A DNA stretch of 64,000 nucleotides from CAVRQM01 sp965246915 (GTDB lineage: Bacteria > Pseudomonadota > Alphaproteobacteria > Acetobacterales > Acetobacteraceae): positions 1 to 64,000 of the forward strand of contig CBDFGB010000012.1 in assembly GCA_965246915.1 (NCBI GenBank), in the 5' to 3' direction. A program made the translations under genes and the position numbers. This document shows, piece by piece, positions 16,031 to 27,567 of this stretch. Numbering within the stretch: the stretch's first letter is position 1; each line of letters starts with the position of its first letter. Below the pieces are notes generated by a model that saw only the letters and a list, made by a program, of their open reading frames with translations, was not told where the DNA came from and ran no database searches.

Positions 16031-16408
16031 CGGCTCCTCCGGCGGGGGAACACGCCATCCAGAAGCAGGCGCGGAGGGAGTCGAGGCGGATGCCGGCACC
16101 ATCAGGGACTATCGTGGGCTCGATGACGTAGGCCAGTCTCGAGAGTTTTCGTCGAAGGTGGAAAGCGGGTGCACGGGGCGGCCGTGCCACGACCCCGGGC
16201 ACGTGATGGGAACGGGGTCCGGCAGCCTCCGCTCCTCAGAGCGCTCCGTGGTCCGCGCCGTTTGGAACGTGAGCGAACAGAGCAGATCGGTGTAGATCTT
16301 CAGGATCGTCATTGTGCTCACCCGTGCCGGTCAGCGCGCACTAGGGCGGCCGGTGGCCGCGACGTTCAAACGAGTGTACGGTCGCCGTCACATGCTTTGA
16401 GGTTGTGC
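16031..16408. other. Intergenic region between tlyA and the LysR gene
   Basis: About 378 bases without a firmly supported gene. The only candidate is a 67-codon minus-strand frame at 16109-16312, divergent from the LysR gene. The stretch 16313-16408 must hold the LysR promoter. No clear palindromic LysR box (T-N11-A) could be assigned with confidence. Confidence 0.4.
16109..16312 (-). CDS. Possible small protein divergent from LysR regulator
   Basis: A 67-codon frame starting MTILKIYTDLLCSLTFQTAR and running into a proline-, serine- and arginine-rich tail of low complexity. The N-terminal 20 residues look protein-like and the position, divergent from a LysR gene, is where a regulated gene would be. 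The tail looks like noncoding sequence, so this may be the remnant of a longer gene. No family recognised. Confidence 0.25.
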   Translation of the reverse strand: MTILKIYTDLLCSLTFQTARTTERSEERRLPDPVPITCPGSWHGRPVHPLSTFDENSRDWPTSSSPR

Positions 16409-17302
16409 ATGAGGCGCGGACGGCTTCCGCTGACGTCACTTCGCAGCTTCGAGGCGGCGGGGCGGCTGCTCAGCCTGACGTCAGCCGCGCAAGAGCTTTG
16501 CGTCTCCCAGGCGGCCGTGAGCCGACAGGTACGCGAACTCGAGGATCATCTCGGCCAAGCGGTGTTTGAGCGCCGGCATCGGCGGGTCGAGTTGACGCCG
16601 GCCGGGCGGCGGCTTTTGGTCCAACTTACGAGCAGCTTCGACGATATCGATCGTGAAGTGAGCGCGCTTCGTGACGCGCCGGCGCGGCCTGTCCTCGTCG
16701 CGAGTGTCGAGCCCGCCTTCGCCGCGTGCTGGCTCGTGCCGCGCTTGCCGCGCTTTCGCGAGCTTCGGCCCGATATCGACGTGGCCGTCGAGGCGGATAT
16801 GCGCCTTGCGGACTTCCGCGGCCAAGGCGCGCACGTCGCAATCCGCTGCAGCGCGGAGGTTCGCGCATGGCCACGCACGAACGCCCAGCACTTGGCGGAT
16901 ATCGTGCTGGTGCCGGTGTTGGCGCCGGGCCTCCTAGCCGGAGAAAAGGAGCTGGCCGCGCCTGCCGACCTCGCCGACTACACGCTGCTGCACGAGGAGA
17001 ATAGGGATGGCTGGACACGGTGGTTTCATGAGGCAGGCGTCACGGACGTCGTGCCGGAGCGCGGGCCGATCTTTACGGACGGGGCCTTGGCAGTCCAGGC
17101 AGCCCTGCGAGGCCATGGCGTCGCGCTCGCCGATCTTCTGTGGGTGCGCGAAGACATCGAGGCAGGCCGGCTGATGATCCCGTTCGAAGTACGCATCGAC
17201 TGGGGAGCCTACTGGCTGATAACGCCCGAGCAAAAGCGTCTCGGCGAGCCCGCGCGAGCTTTTTCGGCATGGCTCGCGGAGGAATGCTCGACCGCTCGAT
17301 AG
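16409..17302 (+). CDS. LysR family transcriptional regulator (GcvA-like)
   Basis: A 297-residue LTTR. The N-terminal winged helix-turn-helix is LTSLRSFEAAGRLLSLTSAA, followed by ELCVSQAAVSRQVRELEDHLG, FERRHRRVELTPAGRRL. The effector-binding domain follows with PVLVASVEPAFAACWLVPRLPRF, DIDVAVEADMRLADFR and GHGVALADLLWVREDIEAGRL, in the GcvA/AmpR-like subgroup. The ATG at 16409 lies just before the first helix. The divergent neighbour is at most a small uncertain frame, so the target is not evident. It converges with the kinase-like gene across 31 bases. Confidence 0.92.
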   Translation: MRRGRLPLTSLRSFEAAGRLLSLTSAAQELCVSQAAVSRQVRELEDHLGQAVFERRHRRVELTPAGRRLLVQLTSSFDDIDREVSALRDAPARPVLVASVEPAFAACWLVPRLPRFRELRPDIDVAVEADMRLADFRGQGAHVAIRCSAEVRAWPRTNAQHLADIVLVPVLAPGLLAGEKELAAPADLADYTLLHEENRDGWTRWFHEAGVTDVVPERGPIFTDGALAVQAALRGHGVALADLLWVREDIEAGRLMIPFEVRIDWGAYWLITPEQKRLGEPARAFSAWLAEECSTAR

Positions 17303-17333
17303 CGGGCCGCCGATCGGCCGGACATCCGAACGC

Positions 17334-18686
17334 CTACTCCTCTTCTTCCGACTGCTCGGCACCCGACATATCGAGGTCGCGAGCGCAGTTGGCGGGCAGG
17401 ATCAGTCGCACATTCGTCCCCGCGAATGCGCTGCTCTCGATGGTCAGCGTCCCTTGATGCGCTTGCACCGTCCGGCGGGCGATTTCCAGGCTGGGGCCGT
17501 CGCGCCAGGATGCGGCGTCGAGCGAGGTTTCCGGCGCAGGATGGGCGACCGACAACGGTCCGGCACCGCGGCTGCTGAATAAAATCTCCAACCCGCCATC
17601 GCTCCGGCGTGTGGCGGCCACCCGAACCGTGCCGCCGGTCGGCGTCGCCCGCACGGCGGAGGCGACCAGCTGCTGCACCACGTGGCCGATCCGCAGCCGA
17701 TCGACCAGGATCGCGCAACGCCGGTTCGGCAGTCGACACTCGATTTCGACGCGGGACTTGATGCTGGCGGTATAGGCCGTGCGAAGCGCGCCACGGATGA
17801 CATCGTCGGCGGCCACCCACTCCCGGTCCAAGACCAGGCTGGGTTTCGGGCCGCTCTCGCGTTCCGTCGCGTCATCGACCAGCGACTGCACGTAGCGCGC
17901 CAACTTTATGAGTTCGGCGGCATTGCTCTCGATCGTGCGAGAGGAGCCCAGGTTTACGCCGCTGTCCTGGCGCTCGCACAGCTGGATCAGCATTTCGATC
18001 GGCTGGCGCACTTCGTCGGCGAGTTCAGCGAGGAACGCCACCCGAGCGTCGCGTGCCGCCTCCGCGGCCTGCTTGGATTGCCGCAGCTGGGCTTCCGCGT
18101 GCTTGCGATACAGCACGTCGAGGTAGATCGACAGCGCGCTCTCGATCAGTTCCTGGTCACCCGGCTCGAACGGTCGGTTTATGTTGCTTTCAAAGCGATT
18201 TCCGATCACCAGCGCATGGCCGCTGCCGCGGTCGTAGGACCACAGGACATACGGCACCCCCATCGCGGCCATGATCTGCTCGGCGCAGCGGCTCGGCGCG
18301 TTCTGGCCCGACGTGTAGAGGAATCCGGGCGGCTGGGCGATATCGACGATCTGAGCCATGGCGGGCTCGGCCAAGCCGATCGCGTGGACCATGAGGAACT
18401 GGCCGCTATCCGGCTTCTCCTCGCGCAGCAGGGCGGCGCGGTCGCACAACGCGTTGTCGACGACGAGTTCGAGCATCGCGCCCCCGACGTCATGGGTGGT
18501 CGAAGCGAAGTCGCCCAGCCGGTAGGTCTCGCGCAGGAGTTTGACCACCGTGCGGCTACGTCGCGCCTCGCGAAACGCCTGGCTCTGTTCTTCCTGAAGA
18601 CGCAGCAGTCGCGCGCCGAGGTCGTTGCACTCCCGTCGGTAGTAGCTGACCTCGCGCTCCCAGCCGCTGCTGCCCCCGCCTTCCAT
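17334..18686 (-). CDS. Degenerate histidine kinase-like protein (GAF-like sensor, pseudokinase)
   Basis: A 450-residue protein. A short coiled coil (residues 10-50) leads to a GAF-like domain (about 50-195, LLRETYRLGDFASTTHDVGG onward), a linker helix, a HisKA-like helix and a HATPase-like domain. At the expected phosphoacceptor position the sequence is FLAELADEVRQP, with Asp in place of His (about residue 224). The N-box reads VVQQLVASAVRATP, without the Mg-binding Asn. The G1 region is SSRGAGPL without the Asp, and the G2 region is GPSLEIARR instead of GLGL. All key catalytic residues are therefore lost while the fold is kept. It starts by TGATG overlap with the FIST gene, so it probably acts as a non-catalytic partner of that sensor. 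Confidence 0.8.
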   Translation of the reverse strand: MEGGGSSGWEREVSYYRRECNDLGARLLRLQEEQSQAFREARRSRTVVKLLRETYRLGDFASTTHDVGGAMLELVVDNALCDRAALLREEKPDSGQFLMVHAIGLAEPAMAQIVDIAQPPGFLYTSGQNAPSRCAEQIMAAMGVPYVLWSYDRGSGHALVIGNRFESNINRPFEPGDQELIESALSIYLDVLYRKHAEAQLRQSKQAAEAARDARVAFLAELADEVRQPIEMLIQLCERQDSGVNLGSSRTIESNAAELIKLARYVQSLVDDATERESGPKPSLVLDREWVAADDVIRGALRTAYTASIKSRVEIECRLPNRRCAILVDRLRIGHVVQQLVASAVRATPTGGTVRVAATRRSDGGLEILFSSRGAGPLSVAHPAPETSLDAASWRDGPSLEIARRTVQAHQGTLTIESSAFAGTNVRLILPANCARDLDMSGAEQSEEEE

Positions 18687-19882
18687 CACGACCCGAGCCG
18701 CAAGGTGGTCAGGACGCCTGTCCAGTCGAGTGGCCGGCTGTAGCCGTCGAACGGCGCGATCTCGACGCCCGAATAGAACCCGATGAAGGGAATGGATGGC
18801 TCCGCGCCGCGGAGCACCACCTCGGCTTCCTCCGTCATGGCGCCGCTACGCGCGCTCGCCCGGCCGGCACAGTCGATGTACAGGTTGAGAAAGCCACCCT
18901 TGTCCGCGAACCGGTCATTCGATTGCGACACCCCGTCTCGCACCGATTGCAACATGAGCGAGTTGTCGCGCGACATAATCTGAACCATGGTGCCCAATTG
19001 AAAGTCAGGCTCAAACAGCGTGATCGAGCCCCTGGCCTGGCTGGAAGTTACGATCAGTCTATTGACATAGGCGTTTTCGTCGTACGGCGCAAAGCGATCA
19101 CCTTGTTTCTCTCCGAGGGTTGCCAGGAGCGACAACGTATCCTCGGCGACTCCGCCGAGCGATATTCCCAGCATCCGCTCGATCATCGCAAGAGCCGGCT
19201 GTCCGTCGAGCTCGAACACTTCGGCGCCGTCGATGCGGGTGATCTCCATGAATGTGCTGACCGGCCGGCAGCCGTGCAACACCACCGTCTCCGCCTTGAT
19301 CGGCGCGGGAAACACCAAAGCCACGGCCGCATGCTTGCGCACCGCGGTGCCGTCGAGAACCCAGCCATCCGAGAGGTTCATGTCTGTCAAAAGCCCGCCG
19401 CCGATCAACTCCACCCGGGTGTTCGCCAGGCCCTCGTGAAAGCCGGCGATAATCGAACTGGCGTGGTGCAGCCGTAGCGGCGAACTGTTGGCCACGCTGT
19501 CGAAGAACATGAGTACGACAGCACCTGGTGTCGCGACCCCGGCGACCGCCTCACCGAGATCGCGACCGGCCTTTGCCTCATCGGTCAGAAGGTCGGTGTT
19601 CACCACGAGGCGTGGTGTGATTTGTGGATCCGTGAAAGCGAGAATCACCAGCTCCAGCCCGCTATAGCCGAACCCGGCCTTGGCGATCCCTCCAGCCGCC
19701 GAACCGCCGACGATTGGTGACGTGGGATAGCTCTGGCGCAAGGCGGCCAGCGTCGCGTGGGGATCATGTTTGCCACCACAAAATACCAGCAACATGGCGG
19801 GATCCACGTCGCCCAGCTGGGCGACGCATTGAGCGACGGCGCTGCCGGGATCGAAGTGCCGGGCATATGCGACCTGCAGCAT
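18686..19882 (-). CDS. FIST domain sensory protein (FIST N and FIST C)
   Basis: A roughly 398-residue protein. An N-terminal FIST domain shows LLVFCGGKHDPHATLAALRQ, PIVGGSAAGGIAKAGFG and VLMFFDSVANSS. A C-terminal FIST_C domain includes NLYIDCAGRASA and IPFIGFYSGVEIAPF. FIST proteins are predicted small-ligand (possibly amino acid) sensors that work with histidine kinases, methyl-accepting proteins or diguanylate cyclases. GGAAGGG lies about seven bases before ATG 19882; an earlier in-frame ATG at 19984 would add 34 residues. Coupled by TGATG overlap with the degenerate kinase gene. Confidence 0.87.
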   Translation of the reverse strand: MLQVAYARHFDPGSAVAQCVAQLGDVDPAMLLVFCGGKHDPHATLAALRQSYPTSPIVGGSAAGGIAKAGFGYSGLELVILAFTDPQITPRLVVNTDLLTDEAKAGRDLGEAVAGVATPGAVVLMFFDSVANSSPLRLHHASSIIAGFHEGLANTRVELIGGGLLTDMNLSDGWVLDGTAVRKHAAVALVFPAPIKAETVVLHGCRPVSTFMEITRIDGAEVFELDGQPALAMIERMLGISLGGVAEDTLSLLATLGEKQGDRFAPYDENAYVNRLIVTSSQARGSITLFEPDFQLGTMVQIMSRDNSLMLQSVRDGVSQSNDRFADKGGFLNLYIDCAGRASARSGAMTEEAEVVLRGAEPSIPFIGFYSGVEIAPFDGYSRPLDWTGVLTTLRLGS

Positions 19883-19984
19883 CCGGGACCCTTCCACGCG
19901 CGGACCGCAACTCGCGATCTCGTGTAAAGACCCCTTCTGCGGAAAAAAGGGCCGGCGAGCAACCGTGACTTCGTCGTGAGACAT

Positions 19985-20534
19985 AGGTTGCCGGGACTGC
20001 ATTTGTGACGCGTGCGCGTCCTCAAAAGTCGCCGCTCGACGGGTGCCGGAGCAGCGTCGTGGGACGGCGCGCGCCAGCGATTTTTGTCCACGGTTCGGGG
20101 ACGTTCGTCGATCTTCCGCATTCATCCGATTGAACGTCCGGCAAAAGCCCCTGACCCTTCACGCATCATACGCAGAGTGTCGTTAACGTTTCGATATCCG
20201 GGAGCAGAGTCCCCCCTTCACGTTTTCGCGAGTTGCAATCTGATGACCCTGTGTCCAGCAACCCAAAACATCTCCAAAGTCAAATGAAGTCTAGATGGGC
20301 CAAGTAAAGCGCTCACCTTATATTAATTTTCTTCCGACACAAAACAACCTTGGGATTAACGGTATTTTACCGGTTTTTTGACTGTAGCGACAAGCGGAAC
20401 TGCTGCCGGCAGCCGATTGGAATCCTAGCGACGTTAATACTAGTCTTGTTGTCACGCCAGCGCGCTGCCGGGCGGCCAAAAAAGCCGTCAGAGGTGCCTG
20501 GTGCCCTCCCGTAGACAATGAAAAGGATCTCCGC
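19985..20534. promoter_or_regulatory. Long AT-rich intergenic region before the desaturase gene
   Basis: About 550 bases between divergent FIST and desaturase genes. The part after about 20260 is strikingly AT-rich for this genome (for example TTATATTAATTTTC near 20320). It contains a hairpin followed by six T residues (20358-20379). No open frame looks coding. It probably contains the promoters for both genes and a long 5' leader for the desaturase, which would suit temperature- or membrane-responsive control. No known riboswitch class was recognised. Confidence 0.45.
20358..20379 (+). terminator. Hairpin plus T-run in the desaturase leader
   Basis: AACGGTA, loop TTT, TACCGGTT (one bulged G) and then a run of six T residues: a short intrinsic-terminator-like structure on the plus strand about 155 bases before the desaturase start. 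No gene on the plus strand ends before it, so if real it would act as an attenuator or stop antisense/readthrough transcription. The stem is only five perfect pairs. Confidence 0.35.
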
Positions 20535-21743
20535 GTGACCCACCAAATTCGAGTAAAAAACTACAATGTTGACCAATTTGTCAGTTCGTCACTACCGCTT
20601 GTCGATCCGCGCGAAAAAATGATGCAAATTCTTCCTGGTTTTTGCCAACCGTTCTTGACATGGTTGACCGCTAAACCGCCGGTCGGCGACCATGTCAGGG
20701 AGCGATCGCCACTATTCTTTGTCCGGGTGGCCCTTGCGCAGACGATCGGAGGCGTCGCCCTCGCGGCCCTCGCACTGATATTCTGGGCTGAAGCGCCCGT
20801 GCCGATCGCCGCCATGGTGTTGTTCGCAGGCCTCGTGCTCAGCACGTCTGGTCTCGGGCTCTTTCAGGTCGTGATCTTTCACCATTGCTCGCACGGCACG
20901 GTGTTTCAGGACCGAGACATGAATGTGACGGTGGGACGTCTTATCTCCGCGATCTTGCTGTTTAAGCACTTCGATGCCTACAAAGTTGGGCACATGGTCC
21001 ACCACAGCAATAACAAGCTGTTGACGGAAGAGGACGAGTTCGCCGACTTCGTCTTCGGCATGTGTGGTCTGCGGCCGGGCATGTCTAAGGCGGTGCTGTG
21101 GCGGCGGGTGCTCGTGGCGCTCGCGTCGCCGATCTTTCATGTTAATTTTCTTCGTCGCAGGCTTCGTGGCGCGTGGGCGTCTCCGGATCGTACCCACAAC
21201 GTTATCGGCGCATCGGTGTGGGCGGGCCTGGCGATCGTCGCCTTCGTCGCGGGCCAGTTCGATGTCTTCCTGCTGGCCTGGGTGCTTCCGGTCACCGTGC
21301 TCCTGCAAATCGCCACCGTGTTTCGTATCCTGTGCGAGCACCGGTTCCCCGACCCCGAGGTTATCCGCCAGCGTGGCCGGGACTTCGCCTGCCACGCGAC
21401 CGCCGGCGTGTTTCCCGGCGTCATGCCGCCGCGGCGTCTTGCCACCTCGCCGCTCGGCGCATTGCACTGGGCCGGCTGGTGGATCGACATGCTGACCGTG
21501 CAGATTTTGGTCAGGCTCATCGTGCTGGTGGGCGATGCGCCGTGTCACGACTACCATCATCGTCGCCCGGCCAGCCGCCGCTGGACGAGCTATATCCAGG
21601 CACGGCAGGTTGACGTCGAAACCAACGCCTCGGGTTTCACGACCGGCTATCAGGAGACGTGGGGCCTGTTTCGTGCCCTCGACCAGAATCTCGACAGCCT
21701 CGCGCGCACCTCGCCCGACTTCCTCGCAGGCGGCGCGGCATGA
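20535..21743 (+). CDS. Membrane fatty acid desaturase
   Basis: A 402-residue membrane-bound di-iron desaturase. The three histidine boxes are FHHCSHG (His116-His120), HMVHHSNN (His153-His157) and HDYHH near the C-terminus, with an additional CEHRFP. Hydrophobic pairs lie at about 60-115 and 210-255. Such enzymes introduce double bases into acyl chains, tuning membrane fluidity, though beta-carotene-ketolase or hydroxylase-like activities are known in the same superfamily. GTG start at 20535 with AGGA eight bases upstream. The 5' part is noticeably AT-rich compared with neighbours. It ends four bases before ccmB on the other strand. Confidence 0.85.
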   Translation: MTHQIRVKNYNVDQFVSSSLPLVDPREKMMQILPGFCQPFLTWLTAKPPVGDHVRERSPLFFVRVALAQTIGGVALAALALIFWAEAPVPIAAMVLFAGLVLSTSGLGLFQVVIFHHCSHGTVFQDRDMNVTVGRLISAILLFKHFDAYKVGHMVHHSNNKLLTEEDEFADFVFGMCGLRPGMSKAVLWRRVLVALASPIFHVNFLRRRLRGAWASPDRTHNVIGASVWAGLAIVAFVAGQFDVFLLAWVLPVTVLLQIATVFRILCEHRFPDPEVIRQRGRDFACHATAGVFPGVMPPRRLATSPLGALHWAGWWIDMLTVQILVRLIVLVGDAPCHDYHHRRPASRRWTSYIQARQVDVETNASGFTTGYQETWGLFRALDQNLDSLARTSPDFLAGGAA

Positions 21744-21747
21744 GCGG

Positions 21748-22413
21748 CTATTCCGCCGCCGCCCGCAAAGCCGCGCCCGCGGCCAAAGGGCACAGGGGCA
21801 CGGCGCCGGCGAGCATCGCCGCCAGGAGCAGCAGTGGCGGCCGAGCCGGCTGCCCGGCCGCGGCCGCGTCGGTCGCCGCGGCCCCGAAAATGAGGACGGG
21901 CACAGCGAGCGGCAGGACGAGCAGTGGCAGCAGGACGCCGCCGCGCCGCGCGCCCTGCACGACGGCCGCCGCCAGAGCGCCGAACAGGGAGAGGACCAGT
22001 GTGCCGACCGCGAGCCCGGCCAGCAGCGCCGGTAGCGCCACATCCGGAAGTCGGAGCATGACGGCAATCGGCCCGGCGGCGATCAGTAACGGCAGACCGG
22101 TGACGAGCCAGTGCGCGGCGGCTTTCGTCGCGGCGACCAGCGCCGGCGGCTCGCCGGACAGCAGGAGGTGATCGAGCGACCCATCCTCCGCGTCCTGCCC
22201 GAACAGCCTGTCGAGCGGCAGCAATGTCGCCAACAGAGCGGTCACCCAGATGATTCCCGGCGCGATCCGGCCCAGCGTCTCGGGCGCCGGGCCGATCGCC
22301 AACGGGAACAACGCGGCGGCCAGCGCGAAGAACAGCACCGCCGCGAGCGTGTCGGCACCATGGCGGGCCGACAACAGCAGTTCGCGCCGCAGCAGGCGCA
22401 GGCAGAACGTCAT
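21748..22413 (-). CDS. ccmB: Heme exporter membrane subunit CcmB
   Basis: CcmB is the membrane subunit of the CcmABCD ABC complex of system I cytochrome c maturation, which releases holo-CcmE. The 221-residue protein begins CLRLLRRELLLSARHGADTL, then FFALAAALFPLAIGPAPETL and APGIIWVTALLATLLPLDRLF, FGQDAEDGSLDHLLLS, with six hydrophobic segments, all typical of CcmB. The ATG overlaps the ccmA stop (ATGA). ccmC, normally next, is missing; the desaturase gene converges instead, so the remaining ccm genes lie elsewhere. Confidence 0.93.
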   Translation of the reverse strand: MTFCLRLLRRELLLSARHGADTLAAVLFFALAAALFPLAIGPAPETLGRIAPGIIWVTALLATLLPLDRLFGQDAEDGSLDHLLLSGEPPALVAATKAAAHWLVTGLPLLIAAGPIAVMLRLPDVALPALLAGLAVGTLVLSLFGALAAAVVQGARRGGVLLPLLVLPLAVPVLIFGAAATDAAAAGQPARPPLLLLAAMLAGAVPLCPLAAGAALRAAAE

Positions 22414-22997
22414 CCGAGCGCCAGGCTCGCCGCGTCGGGCAGCGGCAACGCCACATGGGTTGCCGCCACGACCATGCCGCCGCGCGCCCGAAAGGCCGAG
22501 AATGTCCGACCGAGGCGGGCTACCGACGCCGTATCGAGTCCGAGTGTCGGCTCGTCCAGCAGCCACAGCGCGACGGCCCTCAGTCCCAGACGCGCCAGCG
22601 CGAGCCGGCGCTTTTGTCCGGCCGACAGCAGCCGCGCGGGCAGATCGGCGAGCAAGGTCAACGCCGCCGCCTCCAAGGCCGCGCGTACGATGTCGGGCGG
22701 CGCGAACAGACGCAAATTCTCGGCCGCGGTCAGTCCAGGCTTCAGCCCATCCAGATGACCGAGATAGCCGAGCCGGCCGCCATGCCCGACGGGATCGGCC
22801 AGCGCGTCCTGGCCATCCAGTGTAAGAGTGCCGGCCACTGGACGCGAAAGGCCGGCGAGGAGCCGCAGGAGCGTGCTCTTGCCCGCGCCGTTGGGCCCGG
22901 TGAGCAACAGCGCTCCACCGGGCGGGACATTCAGCGCGATGTCGCGCAGCACGAGCCGCTCGCCCCGGAACGCCGCCAGCCCCTCGCCACGCAGCAA
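22410..22997 (-). CDS. ccmA: Heme exporter ATP-binding protein CcmA
   Basis: The 195-residue ATPase of the Ccm complex. Walker A is LTGPNGAGKSTLLRLLAGL, the signature is LSAGQKRRLALARL (Q-loop and LSxGQ as in CcmA), Walker B is ALWLLDEPT, and the H-loop is VAATHVALPL. It has a single ABC domain of the usual CcmA length (about 200). The 84 bases to the divergent PhzF-like gene hold both promoters. Coupled with ccmB. Confidence 0.94.
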   Translation of the reverse strand: MLRGEGLAAFRGERLVLRDIALNVPPGGALLLTGPNGAGKSTLLRLLAGLSRPVAGTLTLDGQDALADPVGHGGRLGYLGHLDGLKPGLTAAENLRLFAPPDIVRAALEAAALTLLADLPARLLSAGQKRRLALARLGLRAVALWLLDEPTLGLDTASVARLGRTFSAFRARGGMVVAATHVALPLPDAASLALG

Positions 22998-23081
22998 TGC
23001 ATCCCTCCCACCGCCGCGCGGCCAGTGTTCCGTCGGTGACGCGCATGATACCCGACCGTGGACACATCGCGAGGGTCAGGC

Positions 23082-23924
23082 ATGGCGACGCTCCCGTTCC
23101 GTCAAGTGGACGTCTTTTCCGCTGCCGCCCTGAAAGGCAATCCGCTGGCCGTGGTCGTCGGCGCGGATGATCTGACCGACGCCCGCATGGCGGCGTTCGC
23201 GACCTGGACCAATCTGAGCGAGACGACGTTCTTGCTGCGGCCGACGCACGCAGATGCCGATTACCGCGTGCGTATCTTCACGCCCGACGAGGAATTGCCG
23301 TTCGCCGGGCATCCGACGCTGGGGTCCTGCCACGTCTGGCTGGAAGCCGGCGGGACGCCGCGCGGGCACGAGGTGGTCCAGGAGTGCGGCGTCGGGCTGG
23401 TCCGCATCCGCCGCGACGCGGGGCGTCTGGCGTTCGCGGCACCGCCGCTGCGGCGCTCGGGGCCGCTCGACGCGGAGCTTGTGGTGCGGATTGCGACGGG
23501 CCTCGGCCTCGCGCGCGATGAGATCACCGGTTCCAGCTGGCTGGTGAACGGGCCGCCCTGGGTGGGCGTGATGCTGCGATCGCGCGCGGCCGTGCTGGCA
23601 TTGCGGCCCGACGCCGCGTTGCTGGACGGTCTGGCTCTCGGCGTGGTGGCGCCCTTCGCGCCGGATTTGGATGGGACCGAGGCGCAGTTTGAGATCCGCG
23701 CCTTCATCCTGCGGTCCGGCGTGCGGGAGGACCCGGCCACCGGCAGCTTGAATGCCGGCGTCGCGCAATGGCTGATCGGCGCGGGCCTGGCACCTGAGAG
23801 CTACGTGGCCAGCCAGGGCAACGCGATGGGGCGCGAGGGGCGCATCCATATCCAGAAGATCGGGTCGGATATCTGGGTGGGCGGCGCGTGCGTGACCTGC
23901 ATCGAGGGCGTGGTCGGACTGTAG
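23082..23924 (+). CDS. PhzF family isomerase/epimerase-like protein
   Basis: A 280-residue protein of the PhzF fold: FRQVDVFSAAALKGNPLAVV at the N-terminus, TNLSETTFLL with the conserved catalytic Glu (about Glu47), YRVRIFTPDEELPFAGHPTLG, and the C-terminal REDPATGSLNAGVAQWL. PhzF of Pseudomonas isomerises trans-2,3-dihydro-3-hydroxyanthranilate, but most members are of unknown function and no phenazine genes lie nearby. The ATG at 23082 lies directly before the conserved first strand. Confidence 0.87.
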   Translation: MATLPFRQVDVFSAAALKGNPLAVVVGADDLTDARMAAFATWTNLSETTFLLRPTHADADYRVRIFTPDEELPFAGHPTLGSCHVWLEAGGTPRGHEVVQECGVGLVRIRRDAGRLAFAAPPLRRSGPLDAELVVRIATGLGLARDEITGSSWLVNGPPWVGVMLRSRAAVLALRPDAALLDGLALGVVAPFAPDLDGTEAQFEIRAFILRSGVREDPATGSLNAGVAQWLIGAGLAPESYVASQGNAMGREGRIHIQKIGSDIWVGGACVTCIEGVVGL

Positions 23925-24006
23925 GCGACCTGCACGGCGTCATTGCCCCACGGATCAAACTGCGTTTTATCCTCGATCACGTTGCATTGCACAAAGCGAG
24001 GCCGCC

Positions 24007-26694
<2,688 letters not shown>

Positions 26695-26906
26695 GGGGCG
26701 CCGGTCGGACACAGAGTTTGGGGATGCGCCCGCCATCCTGGCGTCCAGCTCGGCGCTAGCCGCGCGACGTGATCCGAGAGCCGAGATCATTGACGCCGAA
26801 TTGGCTGGGCGCGCCGCAACGGCTTGGAGCGAGATACGCCGCCCATGCGGTGAGCGGATCTCGCGTGAGGGCAGCGTCCAAGCCCCTTCGTAAGGATATT
26901 TTGTTT

Positions 26907-27461
26907 TTATATCAAAACATTATGGACGTGCGAATGGGCGGCTGTCCCGCGGGCTTTTGCGAAATGTTCGGTTTGGGCGGGAGGGCCGTGGTGTCCGCGC
27001 GTCCAAAATGCGGATGGTGGCTGGGCTCCCGCCGCCCGGAGCGGGCGTTCGACCGGTCTGGCGCTTGGCCGGGGTGGCGCGAGGGCTAGGGTTACCGGTC
27101 GGCGTGGGATCGGCCTCGCCGCTGCGCCGCCGGCCCGGGATCGCCCCGTTGGCGGGGCTGTCTTCTCCGGGGCTTTCATCGGCGGGGCTGTCATCGCCGG
27201 AGCTGTCATCGACGGAGGCGGGGAACCCGGGGCCGCCTCCGGGCCGAGGATCGGACGGGCCAACTGGGCGTTGGCGACCAGAGCCTCGAACGAGGCGGCG
27301 ATGCGGCGGAGCTGCGGCCGGATGACGAAGAGGAGCAGTGGCCCCAGAAGCCATCGGCGGGCCGCTTCGGCGGCCAGATCCTGTAAGATTCCCTCAATGA
27401 TGAGCGCGAACCGCTGGGCGAGGTCGGGTGGCGGCGCGGCCGCCGAAGGGGGTGGGGACAT
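26907..27461 (-). CDS. Hypothetical protein with hydrophobic segment and Pro/Ala-rich repeat tail
   Basis: A 184-residue frame starting MSPPPSAAAPPPDLAQRFAL (M-P-M variant), followed by an amphipathic/hydrophobic stretch ARRWLLGPLLLFVIRPQLRR and AASFEALVANAQ, then a low-complexity tail with a 5-residue repeat (MTAPA, MTAPP, MKAPE, KTAPP) and arginine/proline-rich sequence. A membrane-anchored protein with a flexible tail is plausible. It lies between the acnA 3' end and darT, divergent from darT, so it is part of the inserted segment. No family assigned. Confidence 0.45.
   Translation of the reverse strand: MSPPPSAAAPPPDLAQRFALIIEGILQDLAAEAARRWLLGPLLLFVIRPQLRRIAASFEALVANAQLARPILGPEAAPGSPPPSMTAPAMTAPPMKAPEKTAPPTGRSRAGGAAARPIPRRPVTLALAPPRPSARPVERPLRAAGAQPPSAFWTRGHHGPPAQTEHFAKARGTAAHSHVHNVLI
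27153..27212. repeat. 15-bp tandem repeat, four units, inside the hypothetical gene
   Basis: Four imperfect 15-base units of the form GGGGCTGTCATCGCC stand in tandem and encode, on the minus strand, a five-residue repeat based on T-A-P-x-M. The whole-codon period keeps the frame. Coordinates may be off by a base. Confidence 0.6.
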
Positions 27462-27567
27462 GGGCACACGCGAACATAAGTCTTAATGGCACGAGTTGTC
27501 AAAAAGAATCTTTATGTTGGAGGTACCGGGCGATCCGCCGCTCAAGCGATGGTGGTAGGTCAACGAG

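Noticed and set aside
26897..26925. TGTTTT/AAAACA inverted repeat after acnA as an intrinsic terminator
   Set aside because: The stem is six A/T pairs only and the T-run is inside the stem, so it is too weak to call.
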